From NCBI RefSeq assembly GCF_014651055.1, contig NZ_BMWD01000004.1:154001-218000 (forward strand): a stretch of 64,000 bases of DNA, in the 5' to 3' direction. Below are positions 51,460 through 60,800 of the stretch, piece after piece. This DNA is from Streptomyces fructofermentans. Lineage in GTDB: Bacteria; Actinomycetota; Actinomycetes; Streptomycetales; Streptomycetaceae. The stretch's first letter is position 1, and the number at the start of each line of letters is the position of its first letter. The translations under genes were made by a program, and so were the position numbers. The notes under the pieces are model-generated. The model was not told the origin of the DNA. It worked only from the letters and a program-made list of their open reading frames with translations, and searched no databases.

Positions 51460-54400
51460 TCAGCGGGCGTTGAAGTACTTCGCCTCGGGGTGGTGGATGA
51501 CGATGGCGTCCGTGGACTGCTCCGGGTGGAGCTGGAACTCCTCGGAGAGGTGGACACCGATCCGCTCGGGCTCCAGGAGCCGGGCGATCTTGGCGCGGTC
51601 CTCCAGGTCCGGGCACGCCCCGTAGCCCAGCGAGAAGCGGGCGCCCCGGTACTTCAGCGCGAACATGTCCTCGATGCCGTCGGGGTCCTCCCCGGAGAAG
51701 CCGAGTTCGGAGCGCACGCGCGCGTGCCAGTACTCGGCGAGCGCCTCGGCGAGCTGCACAGACAGGCCGTGCAGCTCCAGGTAGTCGCGGTAGGCGTTCG
51801 CCTCGAAGAGCTTCGCCGTCTCCTCCCCGATGCGGGAGCCCATGGTGACCACCTGGAGGCCGACCACGTCGGTCTCACCGGACTCCTCGGGCCGGAAGTA
51901 GTCGGCCAGGCACAGCCGCCGGCCGCGGCGCTGACGCGGGAACGTGAAGCGGGTCCGCTCGTTGCCCCGCTCGTCGAGGATGATCAGGTCGTCCTGCTTG
52001 GAGACGCACGGGAAGTAGCCGTAGACGACCGCCGCCTCCAGCAGGTTCCCCGTCTGCAACTGGTCCAGCAGGCCGCGCAGCCTCGGCCGACCGTCGGTCT
52101 CCACCAGTTCCTCGTACGTCGGGCCGTCGCCCGTACGCACCTGCTTGAGTCCCCACTGGCCCTTGAACAGCGCGCCCTCGTCGAGCCAGGAGGCGTACTC
52201 CTTGAGCTGGATGCCCTTGATCACGCGGGTGCCCCAGAACGGCGGGGCGGGCACCGGGTTGTCGACGGACACGTCGGAGCGGACCGCGCCCTCCTCCGGG
52301 CGCTCCTCCACGACGGTCTGGGCGGTGGCCCTGACCCGGCGCTGCTTCAGCTCCGGCAGGCTCGCGCCGGGCACGCCCCGCTTGACCGCGATCAGGGCGT
52401 CCATCAGGCGCAGGCCCTCGAACGCGTCGCGGGCGTAGCGGACTTCGCCCTCGTAGATCTCGTGCAGGTCCTGTTCGACGTACGCGCGGGTGAGTGCCGC
52501 GCCGCCGAGGATCACCGGGTAGTCGGCGGCCAGCTTGCGCTGGTTCAGCTCCTCCAGGTTCTCCTTCATGATCACCGTGGACTTGACCAGCAGGCCGGAC
52601 ATGCCGATGACGTCGGCGCGGTGCTCCTCGGCGGCCTCCAGGATCGCGGAGACGGGCTGCTTGATGCCGAGGTTGACCACGGTGTAGCCGTTGTTGGACA
52701 GGATGATGTCGACGAGGTTCTTGCCGATGTCGTGGACGTCGCCCCGGACGGTGGCGAGCACGATGGTGCCCTTGCCCTCGTCGTCCGACTTCTCCATGTG
52801 CGGTTCCAGGTGGGCCACCGCGGTCTTCATGACCTCGGCGGACTGCAGCACGAACGGGAGCTGCATCTGACCGGAGCCGAACAGTTCGCCGACGACCTTC
52901 ATGCCGTCCAGGAGCGTCTCGTTGACGATGTCCAGGGCGGGGCGCTCGGTGAGTGCCTCGTCGAGGTCGGCCTCCAGCCCGTTCTTCTCGCCGTCGATGA
53001 TGCGGCGCTTGAGGCGTTCGTTGAGCGGCAGCGCGGCCAGTTCCTCGGCCCTTCCGGCCTTCAGCGACTTGGTGGTGGCGCCCTCGAAGAGGGCCATCAG
53101 CTTCTGGAGCGGGTCGTAGCCCTCGGCGCGCCGGTCGTGGATGAGGTCGAGCGCGGTGGTGACCTGCTCGTCGTCGAAGCGGGCGATCGGCAGGATCTTG
53201 GACGCGTGGACGATCGCGGAGTCGAGGCCGGCCTTGACGCACTCCTCGAGGAAGACGGAGTTGAGCAGGACGCGGGCGGCCGGGTTGAGGCCGAAGGAGA
53301 TGTTCGACAGGCCGAGGGTGGTCTGCACGTCCGGGTGGCGGCGCTTGAGTTCGCGGATCGCCTCGATGGTCGCGACGCCGTCGCCGCGGGACTCCTCCTG
53401 GCCGGTGCAGATGGTGAAGGTCAGGCAGTCGATGAGGATGTCCGACTCGTGGATGCCCCAGTTGGTCGTGAGGTCCTCGATCAGGCGCTCGGCGATGGCG
53501 ACCTTCGTCTCGACGGTCCGGGCCTGGCCCTCCTCGTCGATGGTGAGCGCGATGAGCGCGGCGCCGTGCTCCTGGGCGAGCCGGGTGACCTTCGCGAACC
53601 GCGACTCGGGGCCGTCGCCGTCCTCGTAGTTGACGGAGTTGATCACCGCGCGGCCGCCGAGCTTCTCCAGTCCCGCGCGGAGCACCTCGACCTCGGTGGA
53701 GTCCAGCACGATGGGCAGGGTGGAGGCGGTGGCGAAGCGGCCGGCCAGCTCCTCCATGTCGGCGACGCCGTCCCGGCCCACGTAGTCGACGCAGAGGTCC
53801 AGCATGTGCGCGCCCTCGCGGATCTGGTCGCGGGCCATCTCCACGCAGTCGTCCCAGCGGCCGTCGAGCATGGCCTCGCGGAACTTCTTCGAGCCGTTGG
53901 CGTTCGTCCGCTCGCCGATCGCCATGTAGGCGGTGTCCTGGCGGAAGGGCACGGTCTGGTAGAGCGAGGCGGCGCCGGGCTCGGGGCGCGGGTCGCGCGA
54001 CGCCGGGGTCAGGTCCCGTACGCGCTCGACGACCTGGCGCAGGTGCTCGGGGGTGGTGCCGCAGCAGCCGCCGATCAGCGAGAGCCCGTACTCGCGGACG
54101 AAGGTCTCCTGGGCGTCGGCCAGTTCGGGGGGTGTGAGCGGGTAGTGCGCGCCGTTCTTGCCGAGGACCGGGAGGCCCGCGTTCGGCATGCAGGACAGCG
54201 GGATGCGCGAGTGGCGGGCCAGGTAGCGCAGGTGCTCGCTCATCTCGGCGGGGCCGGTGGCGCAGTTGAGGCCGATCATGTCGATGCCGAGCGGCTCCAG
54301 CGCGGTGAGTGCCGCGCCGATCTCCGAGCCGAGGAGCATGGTGCCCGTGGTCTCGACGGTCACGGACACGATGAGCGGCAGGTCGACGCCGAGGCTGTCG

Positions 54401-55071
54401 AGCGCCTGGCGGGCCCCGAGCACCGACGCCTTGGTCTGCAGGAGGTCCTGGGTGGTCTCCACGAGCAGCGCGTCGGCGCCGCCGGCGATCATGCCCTCGG
54501 CGTTCAGCCGGTAGGCGTCGCGCAGCGTGGTGTAGGGGGCGTGCCCGAGGGTGGGCAGCTTGGTGCCGGGGCCCATGGAGCCGAGCACCCAGCGCTGGCG
54601 GCCGGTGGAGGCGGTGAACTCGTCGGCGACCTCGCGGGCGATGCGGGCGCCGGCCTCGGAGAGTTCGAAGACGCGCTCGGCGATGTCGTACTCGCCGAGG
54701 GCCGCGTGGTTGGCGCCGAAGGTGTTGGTCTCCACGCAGTCGACGCCCACGGCGAAGTACTCCTCGTGGACCGAACGGACGATGTCCGGGCGGGTGATGT
54801 TCAGGATCTCGTTGCAGCCCTCGAGGTTCTCGAAGTCCTCGAGCGTCGGATCCTGTGCCTGGAGCATCGTGCCCATCGCACCGTCGGCCACCACCACGCG
54901 GGTGGCGAGCGCCTCGCGCAGCGCGTCGGTCCGGGTCCTGCTGTAGCCGGAGGAACCTGCGGGTTCTGCGGAACCGGTTGAGGCGGAGGTACCGGCGGAA
55001 CCGGTGGAACCTACGGAACCTACGGAACCTACGGAACCTACGGAAGGGGACGGGTTCGGCAACGAGGCCAT
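51460..55071 (-). CDS. metH: Cobalamin-dependent methionine synthase MetH
   Basis: This 1203-residue enzyme transfers the methyl group of methyltetrahydrofolate to homocysteine through cobalamin. Domains in order: a Ser/Gly/Ala-rich N-terminal tail (about 1-45); the homocysteine domain with zinc ligands Cys270, Cys336 and Cys337 (GLNCATG, GGCCGTT); the pterin-binding domain (YMAIGERTNANGSKKF); the cobalamin cap; the B12 domain with DVHDIGKN (axial His780); and the C-terminal reactivation domain ending IHHPEAKYFNAR. GGGAG lies nine bases before ATG 55071. The tail is encoded by tandem 9-bp repeats. I see no cobalamin riboswitch in the 271 bases upstream. Confidence 0.96.
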   Translation of the reverse strand: MASLPNPSPSVGSVGSVGSVGSTGSAGTSASTGSAEPAGSSGYSRTRTDALREALATRVVVADGAMGTMLQAQDPTLEDFENLEGCNEILNITRPDIVRSVHEEYFAVGVDCVETNTFGANHAALGEYDIAERVFELSEAGARIAREVADEFTASTGRQRWVLGSMGPGTKLPTLGHAPYTTLRDAYRLNAEGMIAGGADALLVETTQDLLQTKASVLGARQALDSLGVDLPLIVSVTVETTGTMLLGSEIGAALTALEPLGIDMIGLNCATGPAEMSEHLRYLARHSRIPLSCMPNAGLPVLGKNGAHYPLTPPELADAQETFVREYGLSLIGGCCGTTPEHLRQVVERVRDLTPASRDPRPEPGAASLYQTVPFRQDTAYMAIGERTNANGSKKFREAMLDGRWDDCVEMARDQIREGAHMLDLCVDYVGRDGVADMEELAGRFATASTLPIVLDSTEVEVLRAGLEKLGGRAVINSVNYEDGDGPESRFAKVTRLAQEHGAALIALTIDEEGQARTVETKVAIAERLIEDLTTNWGIHESDILIDCLTFTICTGQEESRGDGVATIEAIRELKRRHPDVQTTLGLSNISFGLNPAARVLLNSVFLEECVKAGLDSAIVHASKILPIARFDDEQVTTALDLIHDRRAEGYDPLQKLMALFEGATTKSLKAGRAEELAALPLNERLKRRIIDGEKNGLEADLDEALTERPALDIVNETLLDGMKVVGELFGSGQMQLPFVLQSAEVMKTAVAHLEPHMEKSDDEGKGTIVLATVRGDVHDIGKNLVDIILSNNGYTVVNLGIKQPVSAILEAAEEHRADVIGMSGLLVKSTVIMKENLEELNQRKLAADYPVILGGAALTRAYVEQDLHEIYEGEVRYARDAFEGLRLMDALIAVKRGVPGASLPELKQRRVRATAQTVVEERPEEGAVRSDVSVDNPVPAPPFWGTRVIKGIQLKEYASWLDEGALFKGQWGLKQVRTGDGPTYEELVETDGRPRLRGLLDQLQTGNLLEAAVVYGYFPCVSKQDDLIILDERGNERTRFTFPRQRRGRRLCLADYFRPEESGETDVVGLQVVTMGSRIGEETAKLFEANAYRDYLELHGLSVQLAEALAEYWHARVRSELGFSGEDPDGIEDMFALKYRGARFSLGYGACPDLEDRAKIARLLEPERIGVHLSEEFQLHPEQSTDAIVIHHPEAKYFNAR
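54992..55045. repeat. Tandem 9-bp repeat in the 5' end of metH
   Basis: CCTACGGAA is repeated four times exactly (55010-55045), preceded by two variant copies (CCGGCGGAA, CCGGTGGAA). On the metH strand it encodes the VGSVGSVGSVGS tail. Copy number could vary by slippage without shifting the frame. Confidence 0.9.
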
Positions 55072-55272
55072 GGAAGATACTCCCTGGAGTGCGACGGCTG
55101 TCGGCTTTGCGCTTCCCGTGGAAGGCGCACGCCGTCAGGGTAGCCCGCGGCGGGACGAAGGGTCAGGGACGTCCACGGGACGGACGGGCGATCCGTACCC
55201 CTCGCCGGCCGGGAACCCGACCGCGGTGCACGGTGACCACCCATTAGCGGGAGGTCCACACGGACCGGTAGT

Positions 55273-55289
55273 GTTCGACATTGCCGAAC
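55273..55289. promoter_or_regulatory. Candidate GylR site upstream of gylR
   Basis: GTTCG-N7-CGAAC, a perfect five-base inverted repeat, lies 54 bases before the gylR start, preceded by CCGGTAGT. The same block in inverse orientation (TCGAACACCTACCGG) lies before glpF at 56303-56319. IclR-type autoregulation is expected. Confidence 0.6.
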
Positions 55290-55342
55290 GGCGGCGCCGG
55301 GGCGCGGGCCGACGGTCCAAGGGGACGGAGGGCAGGACGGCG

Positions 55343-56107
55343 ATGGCACGGAACATCCAGTCGCTCGAACGGGCGGCCGCGATGCTGCGGCTGCTCGCGG
55401 GCGGCGAGCGGCGGCTCGGCCTGTCGGACATCGCCTCGTCGCTCGGCCTGGCCAAGGGGACCGCCCACGGCATACTGCGGACCCTCCAGCAAGAGGGCTT
55501 CGTCGAGCAGGACACCGCTTCGGGGCGCTACCAGCTCGGCGCGGAACTGCTGCGCCTGGGCACCACGTACCTCGACGTGCACGAGCTGCGGGCGCGCGCC
55601 CTGGTGTGGACGGACGACCTGGCCCGGTCCAGCGGCGAGAGCGTCTACCTGGGGGTGCTGCACCAGCGGGGCGTGCTGATCGTGCACCACGTCTTCCGCC
55701 CCGACGACAGCCGGCAGGTCCTGGAGGTCGGGGCCATGCAGCCGCTGCACTCGACGGCGCTGGGCAAGGTCCTGTCCGCCTACGACCCGGTGGCGCACAG
55801 CGAGGTCCTGGAGGCCGAGCGCAAGGCGTTCACCGCGCTGACGATAAGCGAGCCGGACGCGTTCGAGGTCGTGCTCGACCTCACGCGGGCGCGGGGGTAC
55901 GCGGCCGACGTGGAGGAGACCTGGACGGGTGTGGCCTCGGTGGCGGCGCCCATCCACAACCAGCGGCGGATGCCGGTCGGCGCGGTGGGCGTCACCGGTG
56001 CCGTGGAGCGCGTCTGCAAGGACGGTGAGCTGCGGCCCGACCTGATCGCCGCGGTCCGCGACTGCGCCCGCGCGGTGTCGCGGGACCTGGGCGCCGGGCG
56101 CTTCTGA
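55343..56107 (+). CDS. gylR: IclR-family glycerol operon regulator GylR
   Basis: This 254-residue protein has an N-terminal winged HTH (NIQSLERAAAMLRLLAGGERRLGLSDIASSLGLAKGTAHGILRTLQQEGFVEQD) and an IclR effector domain (YLGVLHQRGVLIVHHVFRPDDSRQVLEVGAMQPLHSTALGKVLSAY). Length and position immediately upstream of glpF-glpK-glpD match GylR of S. coelicolor, the repressor of the glycerol operon relieved by glycerol-3-phosphate. I start it at ATG 55343 with GGAGGGCAGGA upstream; the longer open frame is not family-like. A strong terminator follows, so gylR and glpF are separate units, each with a similar operator. Confidence 0.94.
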   Translation: MARNIQSLERAAAMLRLLAGGERRLGLSDIASSLGLAKGTAHGILRTLQQEGFVEQDTASGRYQLGAELLRLGTTYLDVHELRARALVWTDDLARSSGESVYLGVLHQRGVLIVHHVFRPDDSRQVLEVGAMQPLHSTALGKVLSAYDPVAHSEVLEAERKAFTALTISEPDAFEVVLDLTRARGYAADVEETWTGVASVAAPIHNQRRMPVGAVGVTGAVERVCKDGELRPDLIAAVRDCARAVSRDLGAGRF

Positions 56108-56119
56108 GGGTTCCGAACG

Positions 56120-56150
56120 AGGGCCGGCACGTCATCGACGTGCCGGCCCT
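56120..56150 (+). terminator. Terminator after gylR
   Basis: AGGGCCGGCACGTC and GACGTGCCGGCCCT form a perfect 14-bp stem with a three-base loop, 13 bases past the stop. Confidence 0.85.
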
Positions 56151-56302
56151 TCCGCATGCCGTGCCGGCCACCCGACGTGCCCGTCCGCACGCTGTGCGCG
56201 GCCGTGGCGGGACCGATAGCCCACACCGATCAATAACGATCGCGTTTTCGATAACGGAAGCCTTGACGGGGTGGTAACGACGGAGCGAGACTCGCGTCCA
56301 TC

Positions 56303-56319
56303 GGTCGGCATTGTCGAAC
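56303..56319. promoter_or_regulatory. Candidate GylR site upstream of glpF
   Basis: GGTCG-N7-CGAAC matches, in inverse orientation, the repeat before gylR, including flanking CACCTACCGG. It lies 127 bases before glpF in a 338-base AT-rich leader. That leader also holds CGATC-N6-GATCG (about 56227-56242) and CGTT-N6-AACG directly after it, other possible regulator sites. Confidence 0.55.
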
Positions 56320-56445
56320 ACCTACCGGCAATAAGCGTTAGAGTGTGTCAATGCCAAGGGCCGGCAACGACCTCACCTGAGGTCGCGAACCACCGGTGGG
56401 ACCCGGGGTTCGCCTTCCCCTGGACGAAGGACAAAGGAGTCGCGG

Positions 56446-57219
56446 GTGTCCAGCTCCGACATCTTCATCGGCGAGACCATCGGTACCGCCATACTCATCC
56501 TGCTCGGTGGCGGCGTCTGTGCCGCCGTCACCCTGAAGGCCTCCAAGGCGCGCGGCGCCGGGTGGCTCGCCATCACCTTCGGGTGGGGCTTCGCCGTACT
56601 CACGGCCGTCTACACGTCGGCGCCCCTCTCCGGCGCCCACCTGAACCCGGCCGTGACCCTCGCCATCGCGATCAAGGACGACGCCTGGAACAACGTCCTG
56701 ACCTACTGGTCGGGGCAGCTGCTCGGCGCCATGATCGGCGCGGCGCTCGTGTGGGTCGCGTACTACGGACAGTTCCGCGCGCACCTGACGGACGACGAGA
56801 TCGTCGGCGACGTCAAGTCCGTGGAGGCCCGGGAGGCCAAGGCCGGCCCGGTGCTCGGCGTCTTCTCCACCGGCCCGGAGGTCCGGGTCGTCTGGCAGAA
56901 CCTCGCCACGGAGATCATCGGCACCGTGGTGCTGGTCCTCGCGGTCCTCACGCAGGGACTGAACGACAGCGGCAAGGGGCTCGGCACGCTGGGCGCCCTG
57001 ATCACCGCCCTCGTCGTGGTCTCGATCGGCCTCTCGCTCGGTGGCCCGACGGGCTACGCGATCAACCCGGCCCGCGACCTCGGTCCGCGCATCGTGCACG
57101 CCCTGCTGCCGCTGCCCAACAAGGGCGGCTCCGACTGGACCTACGCCTGGATCCCGGTCGCCGGTCCGCTGATAGGCGGAGCGCTCGCCGCAGGCCTGTA
57201 CAACGTCGCCTTTGCTTAG
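56446..57219 (+). CDS. glpF: Glycerol facilitator GlpF
   Basis: This 257-residue aquaglyceroporin lets glycerol diffuse across the membrane. Six transmembrane segments and the two half-helices with HLNPAVT (Asn67) and AINPARD (Asn207, Asp211) are clear; the aspartate after the second NPA motif marks glycerol-conducting members. The periplasmic/cytoplasmic loop between helices 3 and 4 is long and charged ([24 protein letters not shown]), larger than in E. coli GlpF. GTG 46 bases into the mRNA leader is preceded by AAAGGAG. It is first in the glpF-glpK-glpD operon. Confidence 0.95.
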   Translation: MSSSDIFIGETIGTAILILLGGGVCAAVTLKASKARGAGWLAITFGWGFAVLTAVYTSAPLSGAHLNPAVTLAIAIKDDAWNNVLTYWSGQLLGAMIGAALVWVAYYGQFRAHLTDDEIVGDVKSVEAREAKAGPVLGVFSTGPEVRVVWQNLATEIIGTVVLVLAVLTQGLNDSGKGLGTLGALITALVVVSIGLSLGGPTGYAINPARDLGPRIVHALLPLPNKGGSDWTYAWIPVAGPLIGGALAAGLYNVAFA

Positions 57220-57231
57220 AGCCGTACGTCA

Positions 57232-57276
57232 GCCCGGAGCCGTACGCCACCCGGTACGGAAACGTCGGCTCCGGGC
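57232..57276 (+). terminator. Hairpin in the glpF-glpK spacer
   Basis: GCCCGGAGCCG and CGGCTCCGGGC form an 11-bp stem; an inner CCGTAC-N8-GTACGG hairpin overlaps it, so alternative folds exist. It may tune glpF against glpK expression by attenuation or mRNA protection. Confidence 0.6.
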
Positions 57277-57332
57277 CGAGAGCAATACGTCGTAAGCCAG
57301 TCCCTTTATCCACGGACTTTCAGGAGCACACC

Positions 57333-58901
57333 GTGACCGACGCGCACACCGCCGCCACGCATTCCCACGGCACCGGCCCGTTCATCGCCGCCATCGACCA
57401 GGGCACCACCTCCAGCCGCTGCATCGTCTTCGACCGCGACGGGCGCATCGTCTCCGTCGACCAGAAGGAGCACGAGCAGATCTTCCCGAAGCCGGGCTGG
57501 GTGGAGCACGACGCCGCCGAGATCTGGACCAATGTCGAGGAGGTCGTCGCCGGAGCCATCTCGAAGGCCGGCATCACCCGCGACGACATCAAGGCCATCG
57601 GCATCACCAACCAGCGTGAGACCACGCTGCTGTGGGACAAGAACACGGGCGAGCCCGTCCACAACGCGCTCGTGTGGCAGGACACCCGCACCGACGCCCT
57701 CTGCCGGGAACTCGGCCGCAACGTCGGCCAGGACCGCTTCCGCCGCGAGACGGGCCTGCCGCTCGCCTCGTACTTCGCCGGCCCCAAGGCCCGCTGGCTG
57801 CTGGACAACGTCGAGGGCCTGCGCGAGCGCGCCGAGGCGGGCGACATCCTCTTCGGCACCATGGACACCTGGGTCATCTGGAACCTGACCGGTGGCGTGA
57901 ACGGCGGCAAGCACGTCACGGACGTGACGAACGCCTCCCGCACCATGCTGATGAACCTGCACACCCTGGCGTGGGACGAGAAGATCGCCGAGTCGATCGG
58001 CGTCCCGCTGGCGATGCTCCCCGAGATCCGCTCCTCCGCCGAGGTGTACGGCGAGGTCACCGGCGGGCCGCTCGGCGACCTGCTCGGCGGCATCCCGGTC
58101 GCCTCCGCGCTCGGCGACCAGCAGGCCGCCCTGTTCGGCCAGACCTGTTTCTCCGCGGGCGAGGCCAAGTCCACGTACGGCACCGGAACGTTCATGCTGA
58201 TGAACACCGGCGACAAGATCATCAACTCGTACAGCGGGCTGCTGACCACGGTCGGCTACCGCATCGGCGACCAGGCCCCGGTCTACGCCCTGGAGGGCTC
58301 GATCGCGGTCACCGGTTCGCTGGTGCAGTGGATGCGCGACCAGATGGGCCTGATCAAGTCGGCGGCCGAGATCGAGACGCTCGCGTCCTCGGTCGAGGAC
58401 AACGGCGGCGCGTACTTCGTGCCGGCCTTCTCCGGCCTGTTCGCCCCCTACTGGCGCCCGGACGCCCGCGGTGTCATCGCCGGACTCACCCGGTACGTCA
58501 CCAAAGCGCACATCGCGCGCGCCGTCCTGGAGGCCACCGCCTGGCAGACCCGCGAGATCAGCGACGCCATGACGAAGGACTCCGGCGTCGAGCTGACGGC
58601 CCTCAAGGTCGACGGCGGCATGACCTCCAACAACCTGCTGATGCAGACCCTGGCCGACGTCCTGGACGCCCCCGTGGTGCGCCCGATGGTCGCCGAGACC
58701 ACCTGCCTCGGCGCCGCATACGCCGCCGGCCTCGCCGTCGGCTTCTGGACCAACACCGAGGACCTGCGCGCCAACTGGCGCAGGGCCGCCGAGTGGACCC
58801 CGAACATGGCCGCGGAGACCCGCGACCGTGAGTACAAGAGCTGGCTCAAGGCCGTCGAGCGGACCATGGGCTGGCTCGAAGACGACGCTGACGAGGAGTA
58901 A
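57333..58901 (+). CDS. glpK: Glycerol kinase GlpK
   Basis: This 522-residue FGGY kinase makes glycerol-3-phosphate, the first committed step. The N-terminal ATPase fold begins [26 protein letters not shown] and [33 protein letters not shown] carry glycerol-contacting residues. [28 protein letters not shown] and [22 protein letters not shown] complete the family signatures. GTG 57333 is preceded by CAGGAGC. A short His/Thr-rich N-terminal extension of about 15 residues precedes the fold. It is followed after six bases by glpD. Confidence 0.96.
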   Translation: MTDAHTAATHSHGTGPFIAAIDQGTTSSRCIVFDRDGRIVSVDQKEHEQIFPKPGWVEHDAAEIWTNVEEVVAGAISKAGITRDDIKAIGITNQRETTLLWDKNTGEPVHNALVWQDTRTDALCRELGRNVGQDRFRRETGLPLASYFAGPKARWLLDNVEGLRERAEAGDILFGTMDTWVIWNLTGGVNGGKHVTDVTNASRTMLMNLHTLAWDEKIAESIGVPLAMLPEIRSSAEVYGEVTGGPLGDLLGGIPVASALGDQQAALFGQTCFSAGEAKSTYGTGTFMLMNTGDKIINSYSGLLTTVGYRIGDQAPVYALEGSIAVTGSLVQWMRDQMGLIKSAAEIETLASSVEDNGGAYFVPAFSGLFAPYWRPDARGVIAGLTRYVTKAHIARAVLEATAWQTREISDAMTKDSGVELTALKVDGGMTSNNLLMQTLADVLDAPVVRPMVAETTCLGAAYAAGLAVGFWTNTEDLRANWRRAAEWTPNMAAETRDREYKSWLKAVERTMGWLEDDADEE

Positions 58902-58907
58902 TTCGCA

Positions 58908-60524
58908 ATGACCACCCTGCAGAGTGTCCCGGCTCTTGGGACGCGCCCGGCCTACGGCTCCAACCCGAGCCGCGCCGAAACCCGGGAGCAGCTGTCCAAG
59001 GCGACATTCGACCTCCTGGTGATCGGTGGCGGAATCCTGGGCATCTCCACCGCCTGGCATGCCGCGCAGTCGGGCCTGCGGGTGGCCGTGGTCGACGCCG
59101 GCGACTTCGCCGGCGCGACCTCCTCCGCCTCCTCCAAGCTGCTCCACGGCGGTCTGCGCTACCTGCAGACCGGCGCGGTGAAGCTGGTGGCGGAGAACCA
59201 CTTCGAGCGCCGTGCGGTCAGCCGCCAGGTGGCCCCCCACCTGGCGAACCCGCTCACGTTCTACCTCCCCGTGTACAAGGGCGGGCCGCACGGCGCGGCG
59301 AAGCTGGGCGCGGGCGTGTTCGCGTACTCGGCCCTGTCGGCCTTCGGTGACGGCGTCGGCCATCTGCTGTCGCCGTCGAAGGCCGCGCAGGACGTCCCTG
59401 AGCTGCGCACCGACAACCTGAAGGCCGTGGCCGTGTACGGCGACGACCAGATGAACGACTCCCGGATGGCCCTGATGACGGTCCGCGCGGCCGTCGAGTC
59501 GGGCGCCGCGGTACTGAACCACGCCGAGGTGACGGGTCTGCGCTTCACGCGCGGCCGGGTGTCGGGTGCCGAGCTCAGGGACCGGCTGTCCGGTGACGAG
59601 TTCGGCGTGTCGGCGCGCCTCGTGCTCAACGCGACCGGGCCGTGGGTGGATCACCTGCGCCGGATGGAGGACCCCAATGCGGCACCGTCGATCCGTCTGT
59701 CGAAGGGCGCGCATCTGGTCCTGAAGCGCACCTCCCCCTGGAAGGCCGCGCTGGCGACCCCCATCGACAAGTACCGCATCACGTTCGCCCTCCCCTGGGA
59801 GGACATGCTGCTGCTCGGCACGACCGACGAGGAGTACGAGGGCGATCCGGCGGACGTCTCGGTCAACGAGCGGGACATATCCCAGATCCTCGACGAGGCG
59901 GCGTTCTCGATCCGCGACCAGCAGCTGTCGCGCGATCTGATCACCTACTCCTTCGCGGGTCTGCGCGTGCTGCCCGGCGGTCCCGGGGACACCTCGAAGG
60001 CCAAGCGGGAGACGGTGGTCACCGAGGGCCGGGGCGGCATGCTGTCCGTCGCGGGCGGCAAGTGGACGACCTTCCGCCACATCGGCCGGACCATCATGAA
60101 GAAGCTGGAGTCGCTGCCGGGCCACCCGCTCGGCGAGGACTTCGAGCCGATCTCCGAACTGCCGAAGAAGCTGCCGCTGCCGGGGGTCGCCAATCCCCGC
60201 GCGGTCGCGCACCGGCTGCTGGTGGACGGCCCGGCACCCGGTCCCCGCATGGCGGCCGACACCGCGAGGCACCTGGCGACGCACTACGGTTCGCTGGCCT
60301 TCGACATCGCCCGCCTGGCCAACGAGAGCCCGGCCCTGGCCGAGCGCGTCCACCCGGACGCCCCCGAGATCTGGGCCCAGGTCGTGTACGCCCGCGACAA
60401 CGAGTGGGCCGAGACCGCCGACGACGTACTGCGCCGCCGTACGACGCTGACGATCCGCGGCCTCGCGACGGACGAGGTGCGCGGCAGGGTGCAGGACCTG
60501 CTCGACAACCGGGACGCCCGCTAG
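58908..60524 (+). CDS. glpD: Glycerol-3-phosphate dehydrogenase GlpD (FAD)
   Basis: This 538-residue membrane-associated flavoenzyme oxidises glycerol-3-phosphate to dihydroxyacetone phosphate and passes electrons to quinone. The FAD motif is FDLLVIGGGILGISTAWHAAQSGLRVAVVDAGDFAGATSSASSKLLHGGLRYLQ. LVLNATGPWVDHLRR, LPWEDMLLLGTTDEEYEGDPADV and GGMLSVAGGKWTTFRHIGRTIM are further GlpD signatures. The C-terminal helical domain (about 390-538) is complete. It is last of the operon, with a strong terminator 22 bases after the stop. Confidence 0.96.
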   Translation: MTTLQSVPALGTRPAYGSNPSRAETREQLSKATFDLLVIGGGILGISTAWHAAQSGLRVAVVDAGDFAGATSSASSKLLHGGLRYLQTGAVKLVAENHFERRAVSRQVAPHLANPLTFYLPVYKGGPHGAAKLGAGVFAYSALSAFGDGVGHLLSPSKAAQDVPELRTDNLKAVAVYGDDQMNDSRMALMTVRAAVESGAAVLNHAEVTGLRFTRGRVSGAELRDRLSGDEFGVSARLVLNATGPWVDHLRRMEDPNAAPSIRLSKGAHLVLKRTSPWKAALATPIDKYRITFALPWEDMLLLGTTDEEYEGDPADVSVNERDISQILDEAAFSIRDQQLSRDLITYSFAGLRVLPGGPGDTSKAKRETVVTEGRGGMLSVAGGKWTTFRHIGRTIMKKLESLPGHPLGEDFEPISELPKKLPLPGVANPRAVAHRLLVDGPAPGPRMAADTARHLATHYGSLAFDIARLANESPALAERVHPDAPEIWAQVVYARDNEWAETADDVLRRRTTLTIRGLATDEVRGRVQDLLDNRDAR

Positions 60525-60545
60525 GGGTCCGGCACCACGCACCGC

Positions 60546-60576
60546 AAGGGGCGGCTCCGCCACGGAGCCGCCCCTT
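60546..60576 (+). terminator. Terminator of the glp operon
   Basis: AAGGGGCGGCTCCG and CGGAGCCGCCCCTT form a perfect 14-bp stem with a three-base loop, ending in TT. Confidence 0.88.
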
Positions 60577-60758
60577 CCGCGCGCCCGGGCACCGGGACGG
60601 GTACCGGCCCCGGTGCGGCGCCGGTACCCGTGTCGGTGCCCCTCCCGGGACCCGCGGAGCGCTCGCCCGGGCCCTGCCCGTCGGCCCCGGCCCCACTTGG
60701 ACACCGTCCGGCCTGCAGTGATCCGTGCGGAGCGGGGTGGACGGGACGGACCAGGCCG

Positions 60759-60780
60759 CATAATGAGACATCGGATGTCT
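60759..60780 (+). promoter_or_regulatory. CATAAT -10 box with AGACATC-G-GATGTCT operator
   Basis: CATAAT at 60759-60764 is followed at 60766-60780 by a perfect 15-bp palindrome, 20 bases before the FadR-type regulator start. The palindrome overlaps the expected transcription start, a classic position for self-repression by a GntR/FadR protein. Confidence 0.7.
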
Positions 60781-60800
60781 GAGTGACTGGGAGGCCCGCC

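Noticed and set aside
51262..54981. 1239-residue plus-strand open frame opposite metH
   Set aside because: Mirror of metH codon bias; composition is Val/Leu/Gly/Arg low-complexity without any recognisable domain.
55072..55342. Cobalamin riboswitch upstream of metH
   Set aside because: The gap is only 271 bases, shared with the divergent gylR promoter, and I find no B12-box-like conserved sequence on the metH strand.
57306..60761. 1151-residue minus-strand open frame opposite glpK-glpD
   Set aside because: Same artefact; the plus strand encodes two textbook enzymes and the antisense frame has no ribosome-binding site or motifs.
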